NCBI GenBank assembly: GCA_039720395.1
Contig: JBBPBK010000105.1
Coordinates: 62,001 to 126,000 of the forward strand
Length of the DNA stretch: 64,000 nt
Direction: 5' to 3'
Source: Liquidambar formosana
Taxonomy: Eukaryota > Streptophyta > Magnoliopsida > Saxifragales > Altingiaceae
The notes beneath the pieces were generated by a model. That model saw only the letters and a list, made by a program, of their open reading frames with translations, made no database searches and was not told the DNA's origin. Positions 22,270-35,038 of the stretch are shown in pieces. How positions within the stretch are numbered: the first letter of the stretch is position 1; every line of letters begins with the position of its first letter. The translations under genes and the position numbers were made by a program.

Positions 22270-24170
22270 TGATTTTTCATCCTACTTGGTTGAATATTTT
22301 CATCACTTGAATGTGTTCTTCCATTTCAAAAGTGCATTCACCCTTTGAATATGCTTCTCAGTTTCAAATTCTCATTTTCTATCATACTTGGTTGAATATA
22401 TTCATCACTTGAATATATTCTTCCATTTCAAAAGCATGTTCACCCATTGAATATGCTTCCTAGTTTCAGATCCTCATTATCACTTACTTGGTTAAATATA
22501 TTCATCACTTGAATATATTTCTCCATTTCAATGGTATACTCATCACTCGAGTATACTTCTCAGATATTTCGTCACTTACTTGGTTAAGTATATCCATCGC
22601 TTGGGTATATTTCTCCATTTCAATGGTATGTTCATCACTTGAACATACTTCTCAGATCATTTGTCACTTACTTGGTTAAGTATATCCACCACTTGGGTAT
22701 ATTTTTTCCATTTCAATGGTATGTTCATCACTTGAACATACTTCTCAGATCATTTGTCACTTACTTGGTTAAGTATATCCACCACTTGGGTATATTTTTT
22801 CCATTTCAATGGTATACTCATCACTTGAGTATACTTCTCAGATATTTTGCCACTTACTTGGTTAAGTATATCCATCGCTTGGGTATATTTCTCCATTTCA
22901 ATGGTATGTTCATCACTTGAACATACTTCTCAGATTATTTGTCACTTACTTGGTTAAATATATTCATCACTTGAATATATTTCTCCATTTCAATGGTATA
23001 CTCATCACTTGAGTATACTTCTCAGATTATTCTCTATCTTACTTGCTTAAGTACATCCATCGCTTGGATATATTTCTCTATTTCAATGGTATGTTTATCA
23101 CTTAAACATACTTGTCACTTACTTGGTTAAGTATATCCATCACTTGGATATATTTCTCTATTTCAATGGTATGTTTATCACTTAAACATACTTGTCACTT
23201 ACTTGGTTAAGTATATTCGTGACTAGAATATATTTCTCCATTTCAATGGTGTACTCATCACTTGAGTACACTTCTCAGATTATTCTTATCTTACTTGGTT
23301 AAATATATCCGTCGTTTGGATATATTTCTCCATTTCAATGGTATGCTCACCACTTGAGTATACTTCTCAGATTTCATTCTCAGATTACTTGGTTAAATAT
23401 ATCCATCGCTTGGATATATTTCTCCATTTCAATGGTATGCTCACCACTTGAGTATACTTCTCAGATTTCATTCTCAGATTACTTGGTAAAATATATCCAT
23501 CGCTTGGATATATTTCTCTATTTCAATGGTATGTTTATCACTTAAACATACTTGTCACTTACTTGGTTAAGTATATCAATCACTTGGATATATTTCTCTA
23601 TTTCAATGGTATGTTTATCACTTAAACATACTTGTCACTTACTTGGTTAAGTATATTCGTGACTAGAATATATTTCTCCATTTCAATGGTGTACTCATCA
23701 CTTGAGTACACTTCTCAGATTATTCTTATCTTACTTGGTTAAATATATCCGTCGTTTGGATATATTTCTCCATTTCAATGGTATGCTCACCACTTGAGTA
23801 TACTTCTCAGATTTCATTCTCAGATTACTTGGTTAAATATATCCATCGCTTGGATATATTTCTCCATTTCAATGGTATGCTCATCACTTGAGTATACTTC
23901 TCAGATATTTTGTCACTCACTTGGTTAAATATATTCGTGACCTGAATATACTTCTCAATTTCCAAGGTACGTTCATCACTTGAACGTACTTTTCAGATCT
24001 CATTCTCATCACTTGGTTAAATATATTCGTGACTAGAATATATTTCTCCGTTTCAAAAGTATGTTCATTCGTAGTGGCTTGAATATGCTTCTCTTATCAA
24101 TTCTTAACCCCCAGTGGTTTAAGTATACCCATGACTTGAGTACACTTCCTTATTTCAGTCTCAGGTTTTC
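22270..24170. repeat. Tandem array of covarying stem-loops (B)
   Basis: The same repeat family as 270-1790 in inverse orientation, with more units. Arms change pairwise around TCACT or TCGCT loops: GTATGTTTA/TAAACATAC, GTACTCA/TGAGTAC, ATATTCG/GAATAT. Unit-length blocks are also duplicated (the stretch near 23160-23290 recurs near 23580-23710), so the array grows by unequal exchange or copy-choice. The short ORFs here (YIHHLGIFFPFQW and similar) are repeat artefacts. Confidence 0.88.
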
Positions 24171-24270
24171 AACCTCCCGTCATTGTTGGTATCAGTGTGT
24201 GATTTCTCCGGGCTTTTTGGCCAAAAATGGGTTGTTCTTTATCATTGGTTCACAACTGTAACTTGTTCGC

Positions 24271-24284
24271 CAATGAGGGGCTTC
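24271..24284 (+). promoter_or_regulatory. Polypurine tract (B)
   Basis: CAATGAGGGGCTTC directly before the 3' LTR start TGTCACACC, identical to A's PPT. Confidence 0.6.
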
Positions 24285-26874
24285 TGTCACACCCCATTTT
24301 TGCACCACCTTACTAGGGCTCATCATTCCATGCATGTTTTTGTTTTGTTTTTGAGTCTAGTCACTTGCATTAGTTTTCTAGAGTCACAAGGACAATGGAT
24401 ATGAATTTTGGTTCAAATTGGAGTTGATCTTGAGGGATAATAAGAGCTTTTGTGACTTGAGGGGCATAATCGTCTTTTAAGTCCCAAACTTTTCATTTGA
24501 CCTTGGAATGATCTCCAAATTGTCAATTGGAGTTCATATGGATGCATATGAGGTACTTAAGTCCCGTGGCCCTGATGATGAGTTTAGTGTGGTTATTTAC
24601 GGATTATCCTTGAAGAATTAGTGCGAATCACAGCATGAGATTTTTGGTTAAAATGAAAAGAAAATTATTTTATTAAATTAGCCATTTTTATCATGACACT
24701 AACACGTGTACGTATGTGATGAGTGTGTGTACGCACATACAATACATGTGCATGCGTGTTAGCGGTCAGTCTCCCAATTTTTATAAAAGACAATTTCCTT
24801 TTCCTATTCAGATTAGAAGTCTTTTATCATTATAAAATACCTTTTGATTATTCTCCAAGGAAACCTAGTCCAGGAAGGAAAGGGAAACTCCAGATTTCAG
24901 CTATAAATGTCTTTAAACAGGGGAGAGGAGAAGAGGGTTTGGAGGGAGTGAAATTCGTCATAATTCAGCAGCAGATTTTCTGAAAACCAGCAGTCGTATT
25001 TTAATCATAACTTTTTCATCCGAAGTCAGAATTTGATGAAATTGGTCTTGTTAGAAAGATAATTCAATTCTCTACAACTTTGTATTTCACAAGCTTTGTC
25101 CAAATCCAACGTTTTCATACCCAAAAACGCGATTGAAGTTGCTGCTGCTGCAAAGTGACGAAAATCACTTTTCTTTTCTCTTGTTCTCTTTTTGTTTTCT
25201 ATTTCTTTTCAAAGTTGAGTGAGTTTTGATCTCTTTGCTGTGATACCACTTTGACAAAGAGGAGGATTCGTGTTGGTTTGATTCACTCTAAAGACCTGAG
25301 GAGCCATGAACAATTACAAACACAAAGGAAGGCCCTTCCTAAGGTATTCTCTTTCTCTATTCAAGCTTAAACTAGGTTTTCATATGGGTTAGGCTTATTG
25401 CATGTTAAAGGTAACTTTTTTATCATGTATTAACACTCTAGCTAGTTAATATACATGGAATATCTATTTTTTATCTACTGTTTAGCATGCTTTAGGGCTG
25501 TCCTTTAGGTTTTTAATGCATAATTATGATTCTTGTGCTCCTGTTTGTCCTTGTGCTAGGATTAGTGTCATTGCATGTTAGAGTTAGGATTTTCATCATG
25601 TTATATTGCTTTAGTTAGTTAATATGCATGATTTAATTTCTGTTTAGTTTGGTTTTAGCATGATTAAAGTATGTTTTGTATGTTTTTAAGCATATTTGTG
25701 AGTTTAGGGTTTTAGAGTCATTGTTTCGTGTTTGTTTTCATATAGCATGATAAAGTAGACTTTTTTATTTGGTTTTTCTTCGTGTTTGCTGTATATGTTT
25801 TTCATATGGAGTAAACATGATAGTTTTGCATGCATATTAGTATGTTCTAGGGTTTTTATGCATGATATGGTTCTAGGAATATGTTAGGACTTATTATTGT
25901 TCGCTGTTTTTGCTATTGGCATGCTTAGTGGATGATTTTAGGTCATAATACTATTCTGTCCAGATTTGCATGTTAGTGTTTTTGCATGGTTTTGAGCACT
26001 TGTAAGGGTGCAAATAGGTGTGGTATTTGTCCTATGGCAAATAGGGCTGCTTATGTCTGAAATAGCTAATGTTTGGAGTAATTGCGCTCAGGTAAGTGGG
26101 TGTGAAGGTGCCCCAATTCACCTTTCTTCCTTATCCCTTCTCTTCTCCCTATCTAGGGTTAATTTTTAATATGATCCTATGGTTTAATTAGAGGTTTCCT
26201 TAACCAACAAAATTCTGGTTTTTATTAAGGTTTCCATTTTGTAGATTTCTTTCCTAAAATCAAACTTTCTATCAATTCTCTTTTGATCAAATAAGGAAAC
26301 CTAGGGTTTTTACCATAGGTTTGTATTAGGATTTAACCTTAGTTCTAATCGAACTACGTGGACTTTGATCCATGTATTTCGTTGCATGGTACGTAGGCGC
26401 TCTTCGTGAGGCTCAAGTCCGTTCTAGGATCCAAGCATCCTAGGTTTATTTTTGTTTTGTTTTCTTCTTTTTCTTTTTCTGTTTTTATGTGCTTATTATG
26501 CATGGATGGATGAATGAAATATATGATATGCATGCAATTCTTGTGATGATATACTTGCTGATTTTTGTATGGAAAGATCTTGATTTAGCCCAAATGAACT
26601 GAGAGACCGAAAGGGTGACATGGGTGCCTATAGGCTTTGCCTAGAACCTTGCCATGTCATAACTTAGCCTCCGAATCCCCGATTTCTTTGGTTTTCAAAA
26701 GATTGGTTTTTGCCTTTCCTTTTTTATGGAGTCATTCAAATTGTTTTCCTAAAACAAACTATTTTTAGGGTTTTCCTAATTTCCTTTAAAAAATAAGGTG
26801 GCGACTCCTTTCCTTTTTCTTTTTCAAACCCATTTTCTTTCAATCCCTTGTGGGCCCAATTTCCGGGGTTCACA
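24285..26874 (+). repeat. Element B 3' LTR
   Basis: 2590 bp, TGTCACACC... to ...GGGGTTCACA. It carries the AC/GT-rich palindrome (arms CTAACACG 24699-24706 and CGTGTTAG 24755-24762), a TATA-like CTATAAATG (24901-24909) that lost about 9 bp relative to A, the CTACGTG/ACGTAG hairpin (26351-26398) and the PBS echo (26799-26808). Confidence 0.92.
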
Positions 26875-26944
26875 CTTCCTCATTCTTTTCTTTCATTCAT
26901 TTTTTTATTATATATCTTGCTCATCATTTTCTCAAATTCAACAG

Positions 26945-27938
26945 GTGGAGTGGAGCCCATGGGGACTGTGGGAAGGGAGGCTGCCTAGGAGGTGTGTGTC
27001 CTGTTTGGAGTTGACTGGGAAGAGGGTACTCTTTGAGGGTCCTTCAGGGCGATACTGGTATTTGGGGGAGCGCGTCCTTAGGCAGGTGAAAGGACGAGTG
27101 GATGCCGCTCTTACCCCTGTCTTGCCTCCCATAAACATGAGGCACACTGACTCTCTGGATGGGGATGAGCTGATGGAAGCTCTGATTGGATGGGATGCTG
27201 AGGAGTTCACCTCGCCCAATACCGACTACATGACTTTCTGCAACCAATTCCTGATGCGCCCTAGAGTCATTGGCTTCCCACCTCAAGGGGTGAGTTTCTA
27301 TCCCATTTTTTCAATTATTGATTTATACAAGCACTCCTCTTAAATTATCTATTGCAGGGGCGGCAAGCTCGTGGACATAGTTCCACAATAGCGTCCTCCA
27401 CAGGCATGACTCATGGGGATGAGGATTATGAGATGGGGGGAATGGTACAGCCACCTCTCCCAGTACTCGACTGGCAAGTGAACCTATGTAATGGGTTAGA
27501 GTTCATGAAGACTAATATTACTCACCCTGCTTTTGACGAAGTCCCCAGGATTGACCCGAGCTATGAACATGTAAGCTCTAAGCCTTTTGCTTTCCTGAAA
27601 ACCTCTTTCATCATTTATTAACCATGTTCATCTTTTAGGTTCCCCGAGGGTACACACAGGAGTGCCTTGAACTCAGCGAGGGATTAAGGCGGGACCTTAT
27701 TAGGATGAGTTTGGCGAACTCTGTGCTAGAGGGGCGACTAAATCCCACTGTAAGACATTCCCTTTTGTTCATTCCAATCCTAGGAGTTAAAGGCATAACC
27801 CTTCTTTATTAATTGATTTCTTCGTAACAGGTCTCCACACTGCGTCCACCACAACCAATGCCACCCCAAAGGAATCCTCATACTGGTTGTTGTAGAGGCG
27901 AGTCAAGTAGAAAGAGAAGAACCACGGGAGATCATTAG
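26945..27938 (+). pseudogene. Plant mobile domain (PMD) gene, last four exons (C)
   Basis: Exons by splice sites and by matching D: 26945-27289, 27358-27570, 27639-27749, 27831-27938. All introns are GT...AG, 68-81 bp, phase 0. The pieces encode the PMD C-terminal part (VEWSPWGLWEGRLPRRC, RYWYLGERVLRQV, IGWDAEEFTSP) and a proline-rich tail ending SRKRRTTGDH. The open frame and splice sites are intact, but B's insertion at 26874 in the preceding intron separates it from its N-terminal exons and promoter. PMD proteins such as MAIN and MAIL1 act in the plant nucleus; the role of this element-borne one is unknown. Confidence 0.8.
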
Positions 27939-28395
27939 ATTAGCTTAACCTCTTGCTTTGTAACCGAATGAAACATCTTTCTTTATGCTTTGTAATCTCT
28001 CTCTGAACATTTGCTTTGGTACTTTGTATGAGACTTTTGGAATTCCATGGTGGTGATTTACTCATGTTTTTGTGCAAAAACAAGCTCAAAATAAGCTTCC
28101 CAAGGTCACATAACCATATAGGGGTCAAATTAGGTCAAAAATAGGCAAAACTGGGCAAAATAGGAAAACGGCCTCGGGTGACCACCCAGGGCTAGGCGGC
28201 TAGCCGCCCAAACCCAGGTGGCTAGCCGCCCAGGCCTGGGTGGTCACCCGAGCCCGAAGCGGAAATCCCACTTTGAATAGGAAACTTCCTATTTTGACGG
28301 GTTTTTTCCTATTTGAACTTGGATTTGTGACCTTTTCCCTATAAAAACACATCCAAGAGGTTCCTAAACCTACTTGTATTCATTCATTAGAAATT
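27939..28395. promoter_or_regulatory. Intergenic promoter region with GC-rich palindrome (C)
   Basis: Between the PMD gene and the DUF7745-like gene. The palindrome at 28172-28256 has outer arms CTCGGGTGACCACC and GGTGGTCACCCGAG (perfect, 14 bp) and several GGCGGCTAGCCGCC-type blocks inside. TATAAAAA is at 28340-28347, about 50 bp before the ATG at 28396. Confidence 0.75.
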
Positions 28396-29682
28396 ATGGA
28401 GGCTCTAGACAAATTTTTAGGAGGGTTTTTGAGAGTTATGAGTGCTGAAGCAAAATCTGAGTTCAAGTGCTTTGGCTTGGATCCATTGCTTTCCTTGAGG
28501 CATGTGAGGCTTGAAACGAACCTCTTGACTGCTGCTATATATTTTTGGGATCCCCAAATTCATGTGTTCCGCTTCAACTATGAAGAACTGTGCCCAACCA
28601 TGGAGGAATTCTGCGCGTTGTATGGAGTTTCACCGGTAGGTCCTTTCATTCTCCCTACTCCTCGCCCAAGCTTCCTTACTTCTTTTTCCAACCTCCTTGG
28701 GATTCACCCACAATATGCCTCTACGTTTGTAAAGGACCATATGGTTGACTTGATGACATTGGCAACCTCCTTTTTGGCCTACGATAGCAAAGGTATTCTG
28801 AAATTTACCTTTCCTATTAAGCATGCACTTGCCTTTTGCCTTATTGGTCGTTTCCTTATTTCAACTGGTACTCCACATGTTCCCATACAAATTTGTGAGT
28901 TGATTCCTCTCCTTGCCAAGGGCCATAACCTAATTCCCATGGTGCTAGCTGAAACCCTGAATGGCTTGGATGAAGTCCATAAGGACCCAAAGGTTCCTTT
29001 AGGAGGTAGCCCCATTTTGCTGCAAATGTGGTTGCTTGAAAGGCTGAATTTCTTATCACCCACTGTCATTACACCATACAAGCCCCAGCATTACTGCCTT
29101 CGCTGCATTGAGTTGCCTGGAAAGTTCTCATTAAGGGATTGGCTAGGTTACTTCCAAACCCTTTCATGGAGGAATATAAAGTGGTTCGTCTTCATATGGG
29201 GCTGCAGTGAATAGGTGCTTCTACGAACTTCTGGATGCACAATGGTGAGACTCATAGGACTGAGGTCTACTTCTTTTTATTGGCCTTCAAGGGTTCTTCG
29301 TCAGATGGGTGCCATGCAAACCATACCCACTTCCTTGAAAGGTGACTATCCTGTGGTGCCTGCGGGTCTTTCTGTAGTGACTTGGGCGAAGGATCGATGG
29401 CCTAGAAAGCTGACACTGACTCAAGTTACGAATACTGATGGTCCATATATGATGAGCCTCGAGTACAAGGAATGGTTGAAAAGCAATTTGGGTGAGCGAG
29501 AGACTGCTCGAAGAGAAAGGATTTTTGGACTTATCAAGAATAACGAACTTGGACCTTGCAGAGAAGATATTATGAAAGCAGTGATAGCAGCTTATGAACA
29601 CGACTTGAGGAAGAAAAGAAGACACGAAAGAGAGAAGAAGAAAGCTGAAAAGCGAGCTGCAAAGAAGCCCAAGAGGAATTGA
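28396..29682 (+). pseudogene. Antisense DUF7745-like gene with one stop (C)
   Basis: 428-codon frame as in A, B and D, interrupted by TAG at 29212-29214, where B has CAG (Gln). The basic tail is kept (EREKKKAEKRAAKKPKRN). A single stop with no frameshift suggests recent loss. Confidence 0.85.
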
Positions 29683-29999
29683 AGACTCAATAAAATAGGA
29701 TATTTATGGCACTTTTATAGTTCTTTTACTTAATACCAATGAATTGCTATGTCAATTAATTTTAGTTTTGAATAAATTGCCAATAATAAATCAAGTTTGG
29801 GATTTTGTTGTTTGATTTAGACCGCACCCAAGGTAACTTTATGAGTTGCCTACGTATCTCCATGATTTTTCTTTTCTCTTTTTTTGTTTTTTTGTTTTTT
29901 TGTTTTTTTGTTTTTTTGAATGGAGAATCAGGTCTTACGTAGTTCTCATGCCTTATTTTTTGCCTAGGCCGCCCTCACGGGTTTTCAGCCTAGCAGGCC
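29683..29999. other. Convergent zone with hairpin and T-rich tract (C)
   Basis: GCCTACGTATCTCCAT, a T/G tract with TTTTTTTG repeats, then AATGGAGAATC and TACGTAGTTC (29848-29945). It is the counterpart of 3701-3800. Confidence 0.62.
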
Positions 30000-30464
30000 T
30001 CAAACATGATATTTCTTTAATTGATCCAAATTAGTTGGACGAGCGAACTCAATTCCATCTAAATCCATGAGGCGAACAGCCCCTGCTGGCAATATTTCTT
30101 TGATAATGTATGGTCCACCCCAACTTGGCTTGAATTTCCCTCGCGGATCGAACACCAGAGCTCTGATTTCTTTTAGCACTACATCCCCTTTCTTTAGACC
30201 TCGATCTTTGACATGCTTGTTGAATGCTCTGGCAACTCTCCGTTGATACCCCTGAACATGATACAGCGCCCTTAAACGCCTTTCATCGAGTAAAGCTAAC
30301 TCATCATAGCGACTCTTAACCCAGTCCACTTCTGTTATTTGGCTCTCTACGGCAACCCTTAATGAAGGAACATCCAATTCAACTGGCAAGACAGCCTCCA
30401 TTCCATAAATTAGAGAGTAAGGGGTAGCCCCTGTTGACGACCTTATTGATGTTCTGTAACCCAT
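30000..30464 (-). pseudogene. Integrase C-terminal part after a frameshift (C)
   Basis: The run CCC at 30460-30462 is CCCC in A and B, so one base is lost in the integrase and the C-terminal 150 or so residues fall into another frame. The end LDQLKKYHV is intact. Confidence 0.87.
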
Positions 30465-33377
30465 AGAGCTAACGGTAACTTCTCATGCCAGTTTGTGTGT
30501 GAGTCCGCAGTCTTCTGCAATATCTTCTTGATGTTCTTGTTAGCCGCTTCCACTGCTCCATTAGTCTGAGGACGGTATGGTGACGACAGATGGTGAACTA
30601 TGCCATACTTTTGCAAGAGCTCATGGGTTTCTTTCTGAAAGTGCTGGCCATTGTCTGAGATAACTTCATGCGGTACCCCATATCGATAGATGATGCTGTG
30701 CTGTATGAACTGTGCTACCTTCTTGGAATTCAAGGTCTTGAAGGACGCTGCTTCCACCCACTTAGTGAAATAATCGATGGCAACCAGGATGTATTCATGC
30801 CCATTTGACGCCTTTAGCTTGATTTGTCCGATGATATCTATCCCCCATACTGCGAATGGCCATGGTGATGACATACTTGTTAAAGGCATAGAAGGCAAAT
30901 GTTGTCCACTAGTGAACAGTTGGCATTTGTGGCACTTCTTGACATGTGCGTGGCAATCTCTTTCCATGGTAGACCAATAATAGCCTAGCCTCATGATTTT
31001 CTTAGCCAACATATAGCCATTCATATGCGGAGCCCCTGTCCCTTCACGGATTTCTTTAATCAGATGCTCGACTTCTTCCTCGGTAACACACAGCAGGTGG
31101 ATCCCGTCGTATGATCTCCGATATAGCTTTCCTCCACAAAGTACATAGTGACTCGCCAACCGCCTCAGGGTTTTTCTGTCGATACGAGATGCTCCTTCTG
31201 GGTACTCCCTTTCTTCAATGAACTTCTTTATGTCATGGAACCACGGATGGCCATCATTCACTTCTCCTCCTCGGATTGCACAACAGTACACAGGCTTGTC
31301 TTGACATTCTATCACCAACGGCTTCACATTTCCCCCTTCAGGTATCTCCACCATGGATGCTAGGGTTGCCAAGGCATCGGGGAACTGGTTCTTGTTTGTT
31401 GAAAGGTAGTTGAACTCTATTTCTGAGAACTCCTTGGTTAGAGCTTCCAGGTAGGCATGGTAGGGCAGCAACTTCTCATCTCGAGTTTTCCATTCCCCTT
31501 TTATCTGACAAATAATTAGCGCTGAGTCCCTGAACACTTCCAATTCTTTGATCCCCAATTCAAGTGTGGCTTCTAATGCTAGGATACAGGCCTCATATTC
31601 AGCAATGTTGTTGGTAGTTTCAAACCCCAACTTGACTGCCAACGGTGTAAATGCCTCTTCAGGTGAGACCAGCAGGACTCCTATCCCATAACCTTTCTTA
31701 TTGGCTGCCCCATCGAAGTATACTCTCCATGTTTTTCTACCAATCTCTAGCACGTCCTCATCTGGGAATTGATCGTTAAACGGAGCGGATGATGACACAG
31801 GACAACTAGCTAGGTAGTCTGCAATGACACTTCCCTTGATAGACTTCTGATTCACGTACTTGATGTCGAATTCATTGAGGAGAATTGACCATCGAGCAGT
31901 TCTGAATGACAATACCGGTATTTCTACCAGGTACTTCAATGGGTCCATGCGACTTATCAAGAACACTTCGAAGGACATCATGTAGTGTCGGAACTTTTGT
32001 GTTGCCCATACTAGTACCACACAAGCCTTTTCAATGGCATTGTACTTCACTTCATAGTCTGTCATTTTCTTGCTTAGGTAGTAGATGGCATTCTCCTTTA
32101 TAGACCCTTCGAGATATTGAGCTAACATAGCTCCCGTCGCGGTTTCGGTGACCGTTAAGTATAACAAAAGCAGTGCACCTTGCCATGGGGGAACTAAGAT
32201 TGGAGGATTGCTTAGGTATCTCTTAATGGTCTCAAAGGCCTCTTGGCATTCTTCGTTCCATACTTTTGGCACACCTTTCTTAAGCAATTTGAAGATTGGT
32301 TCGCAAACCATGGTCAAGTTGGCGATGAATCGGCTTATGTACTGAACCCTTCCCAGAAAACCCCAGATCTGCTTCTCAGTGCTAGGCGGCTCCATCTCCA
32401 CAATAGCTTTTATCTTCCCTGGGTCCACTTCTATGCCCCTCTGAGTGATCATGAATCCCAATAGCTTGCCTGCAGTGACACCAAAAGCGCACTTCTGCGG
32501 GTTTAATCGGAGATTGTACTTCTTTGCTCGCTCTAGGAACTTCTCTAGCGCCTTGAAATGCCCTTCCCTATCCACGGACTTCACGATCATATCATCGACA
32601 TAAACCTCGACTTCCTTATGGATCATATCATGCAATAAGGTCATAGCTGCTCTTTGGTAAGTAGCCCCAGCGTTTCTTAAGCCAAAAGGCATTACCTTGT
32701 AACAGTACGTTCCCCATTGCGTGATAAAGGCTGTTTTCTCCATGTCTTGAGGCGCCATCTTTATTTGGTTATACCCAGAGAATCCGTCCATGAAGGAGAG
32801 GAGAGCATGTCCCACGGTGCTGTCTACCAACACATCGATATGGGGTAAAGGAAAGTCATCCTTGGGGCTCGCGGCGTTGAGATCTCGGAAATCGACACAC
32901 ATCCTCACTTTCCCATCTTTTTTAGGCACAGGCACTATATTCGATAGCCACTCGGGGTACTCCACAACTTGGAGGAAACCTGCGTCTAGTTGTTTAGTTA
33001 CCTCTTCTTTTACTTTTAGAGCCCATTCTGGTTTTAATCTTCTGAGTTTCTGCTTTACCGGCTTCTTTAGGGAATTAGTGGGGATATAATGTTGCACAAT
33101 ATCGGGGTCAATGCCAGGCATGTCTTCATAAGACCATGCAAAAGCCATAATGTTGGCTTTCAAGAGAGAGATTATCTTTTCTTTTTCAACGGGGGAGAGG
33201 GTTTTCCCAATTTTAACTATTCTTGGCAATTCATTCGTCCCTAAGTTGATTGATTCCAATTCATCCATATTAGGTTCGGTGACGCCCCTTTTCCTTTGTT
33301 CAACGAGCTCCGGGGGGACATCGTTCCTAGGATCTATATCCATGCCATAAATATCCATAGAGGAGAGAAAAGAGATA
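30460..33377 (-). pseudogene. RT, dual RNase H and integrase (C)
   Basis: Open from the intron 3' splice site through MDIYGMDIDPRN, RT YVDDMIVKS, the degenerate gypsy RNase H, YFDGAANKKG and NQFPDALATL (Asp kept, Ala to Pro beside it), the integrase CHKCQ segment, WGIDIIGQ, SDNGQHF and NGAVEAANKN, up to the one-base deletion at 30460-30462. Confidence 0.9.
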
Positions 33378-33547
33378 CTGCATATATAGAGAAAGAAAGC
33401 ACACTTTACTGACTAGGAATAATAGGAATGACACACAAAAGAAGAAAGAAAACAAACAAATCTGTATCAATACCATGACTCCACAAAGAGAGTTGAGTAG
33501 ATACATCTTATTGAATTAGGGAAATATTACTAAACTAAGACACCTAC
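33378..33547 (-). other. Spliceosomal intron between protease and RT (C)
   Basis: 170 bp, GTAGGT to ATATGCAG on the minus strand, aligned with the B and D introns. Splicing restores one frame across protease and RT. Confidence 0.87.
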
Positions 33548-35038
33548 AAGCTGCTATCAGGTAGGCCAAGGTCTTCTTCTTCATGGAGCTCCGCAATAAC
33601 ACCACATTCAAGGTACCAATTCAGGAGTGGCACGGTAGCATGGCTAATGGACGAACCCTGGAATTCTTTAATGGTCGAGTCCTCCACGGCGAGGATCATG
33701 TCTTGGAACATTTCAGTCATAGCCCCTGCATCAAGGTTCTCTGCCCAGTCTTCTTCTTTCTTTTCCCAGAACTCATTATTGATGGCTTCATCATCCACCC
33801 TTTCAGCTGTGATTGGATACCATTCGGTGAAGAAAATTTCAAAACCCGGAACTCGGATCTTGGTAGCTTGGTCAAAGGTGGGTTCTGGAAACCCACAATA
33901 TAGAAAATCATCCCCCTCTTTGACGAAGTAACCATTCAAAGTAGGTCGGTATGGCGAGATCCTCAAGTCTGGCACCCTTCCCTCGGCTTTGGCTCTTACC
34001 TTCTCTTTATTCCTCTTTAATATTTCTGCATGATCATTTCTGGAGGGCTCATATCCTAGCCCGAAGGTGTATGAGGTCATACGGCTTTGAATAGACGTAG
34101 GGATCCCTTGTTGGCGACGCCCTAGCCCCATGCCTGGAAAGAAACTCATTCTTCTCATGATCTCACCAACGTGCAAGTTGCCATGTGGGCAAAAGTCCAA
34201 AGGTATTAATTCACCCTTCTCGAGCTCTTTCTCAATGCATTGGACATAGTCAAACCCAGATAATGGTACTGCTACTGATTCAGGTTGTATCTCACATATA
34301 GGCACGCCTGCGAGTTTCAATTCATAGTCCCCTTGAAGCGTTACTATGGTTCCTTCATAAGGAAACTTCACCTTTTGATGGAGTGAAGATGGCACAGCCC
34401 CAGCAGGATGGATCCAAGGTCGGCCCAACAGCAAGTTGAAACATGACGGCACATCCAACACTTGGAATTCCACCCTAAATTCAGTGGGTCCCATGATAAG
34501 AGGCAAAGTAACTACCCCTATTACTTCTTGGCGGGTGTTGTCATAGGCTCTTATGGTCTGCCCAGATGGCGTGAAATCGGTGGGTCCCAAACCCAAGACA
34601 GTAGCAGTTCGGAGAGGACATACATTCAGTGCAAACCCATTGTCGATAAGGATGGTAGGGACCCTCTTCCCCATGGTGTCAACGGTCACATAGAGAGCTT
34701 GAGAATGGCTTGGCCCGCTTTTGGGTAGGTCCACATTGGTGAACACGATGGTTGAGTTCTTGGGAGTTGGATTCACCAAGTGTACCAATCCCTCGGGGGA
34801 TGTGTCAACAGGCACTTGTATCTGATTCAGCAGTTTCAACACGGTCTGTCTGTGCTTGTGCGAGGCCATGAGCAAGCCCCAAATAGTGATGTTGGCATTG
34901 GTCTTCTTCAGCTGCCTCAGCGCCTCATCCTCTTCTTCTTGTAAGCTAGGACGCCTCTGCCCTTCCAAATCTTCCAATGGATTCTCAGATTCTAGGTGGG
35001 GAGGCTTGAAATGACGACCCCCTCTGGTTATATGATCC
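33548..35038 (-). pseudogene. Protease and G-patch-like segment (C), truncated by D
   Basis: Begins at D's LTR, at the point matching DHITRGGRHFKPP of the relatives. The protease active site reads LIDNGFALNV (Phe codon at 34633-34635) instead of DNGSA, so it is probably inactive. The G-patch-like FFPGMGLGRRQQGIP and the acidic linker follow, and the frame is open to the intron. Confidence 0.88.

Larger units (their letters stand above)
13761..26874 (+). mobile_element. Element B: Tat/Ogre-like Ty3/gypsy, 5' end cut off by A
   Basis: A plus-strand relative of A that begins abruptly inside gag at the LTR of A and runs to its own 3' LTR (24285-26874). It keeps the gag-pol intron. The reading frame has four in-frame stops and a one-base insertion. 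Together A and B form an inverted pair of near-identical elements. B's 3' end lies in an intron of C's PMD gene, so B inserted into C; CTTCC (26875-26879) should be the target duplication. Confidence 0.92.
26875..35038 (-). mobile_element. Element C: gypsy fragment bounded by B and D
   Basis: The oldest layer in the window. It keeps, left to right, the last four exons of a PMD gene (+), an antisense DUF7745-like gene (+), and integrase to protease of gag-pol (-). Its 3' LTR, array and PMD exons 1-3 should lie left of the window beyond B. Its gag, leader and 5' LTR should lie right of D and E. GATCC (35034-35038) is the expected target duplication for D. Confidence 0.88.

Noticed and set aside
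22488..22920. Short ORFs encoding repeated peptides (YIHHLGIFFPFQW type) in the hairpin array
   Set aside because: They follow the DNA repeat and its period, have no conserved start, and A's array gives different frames.
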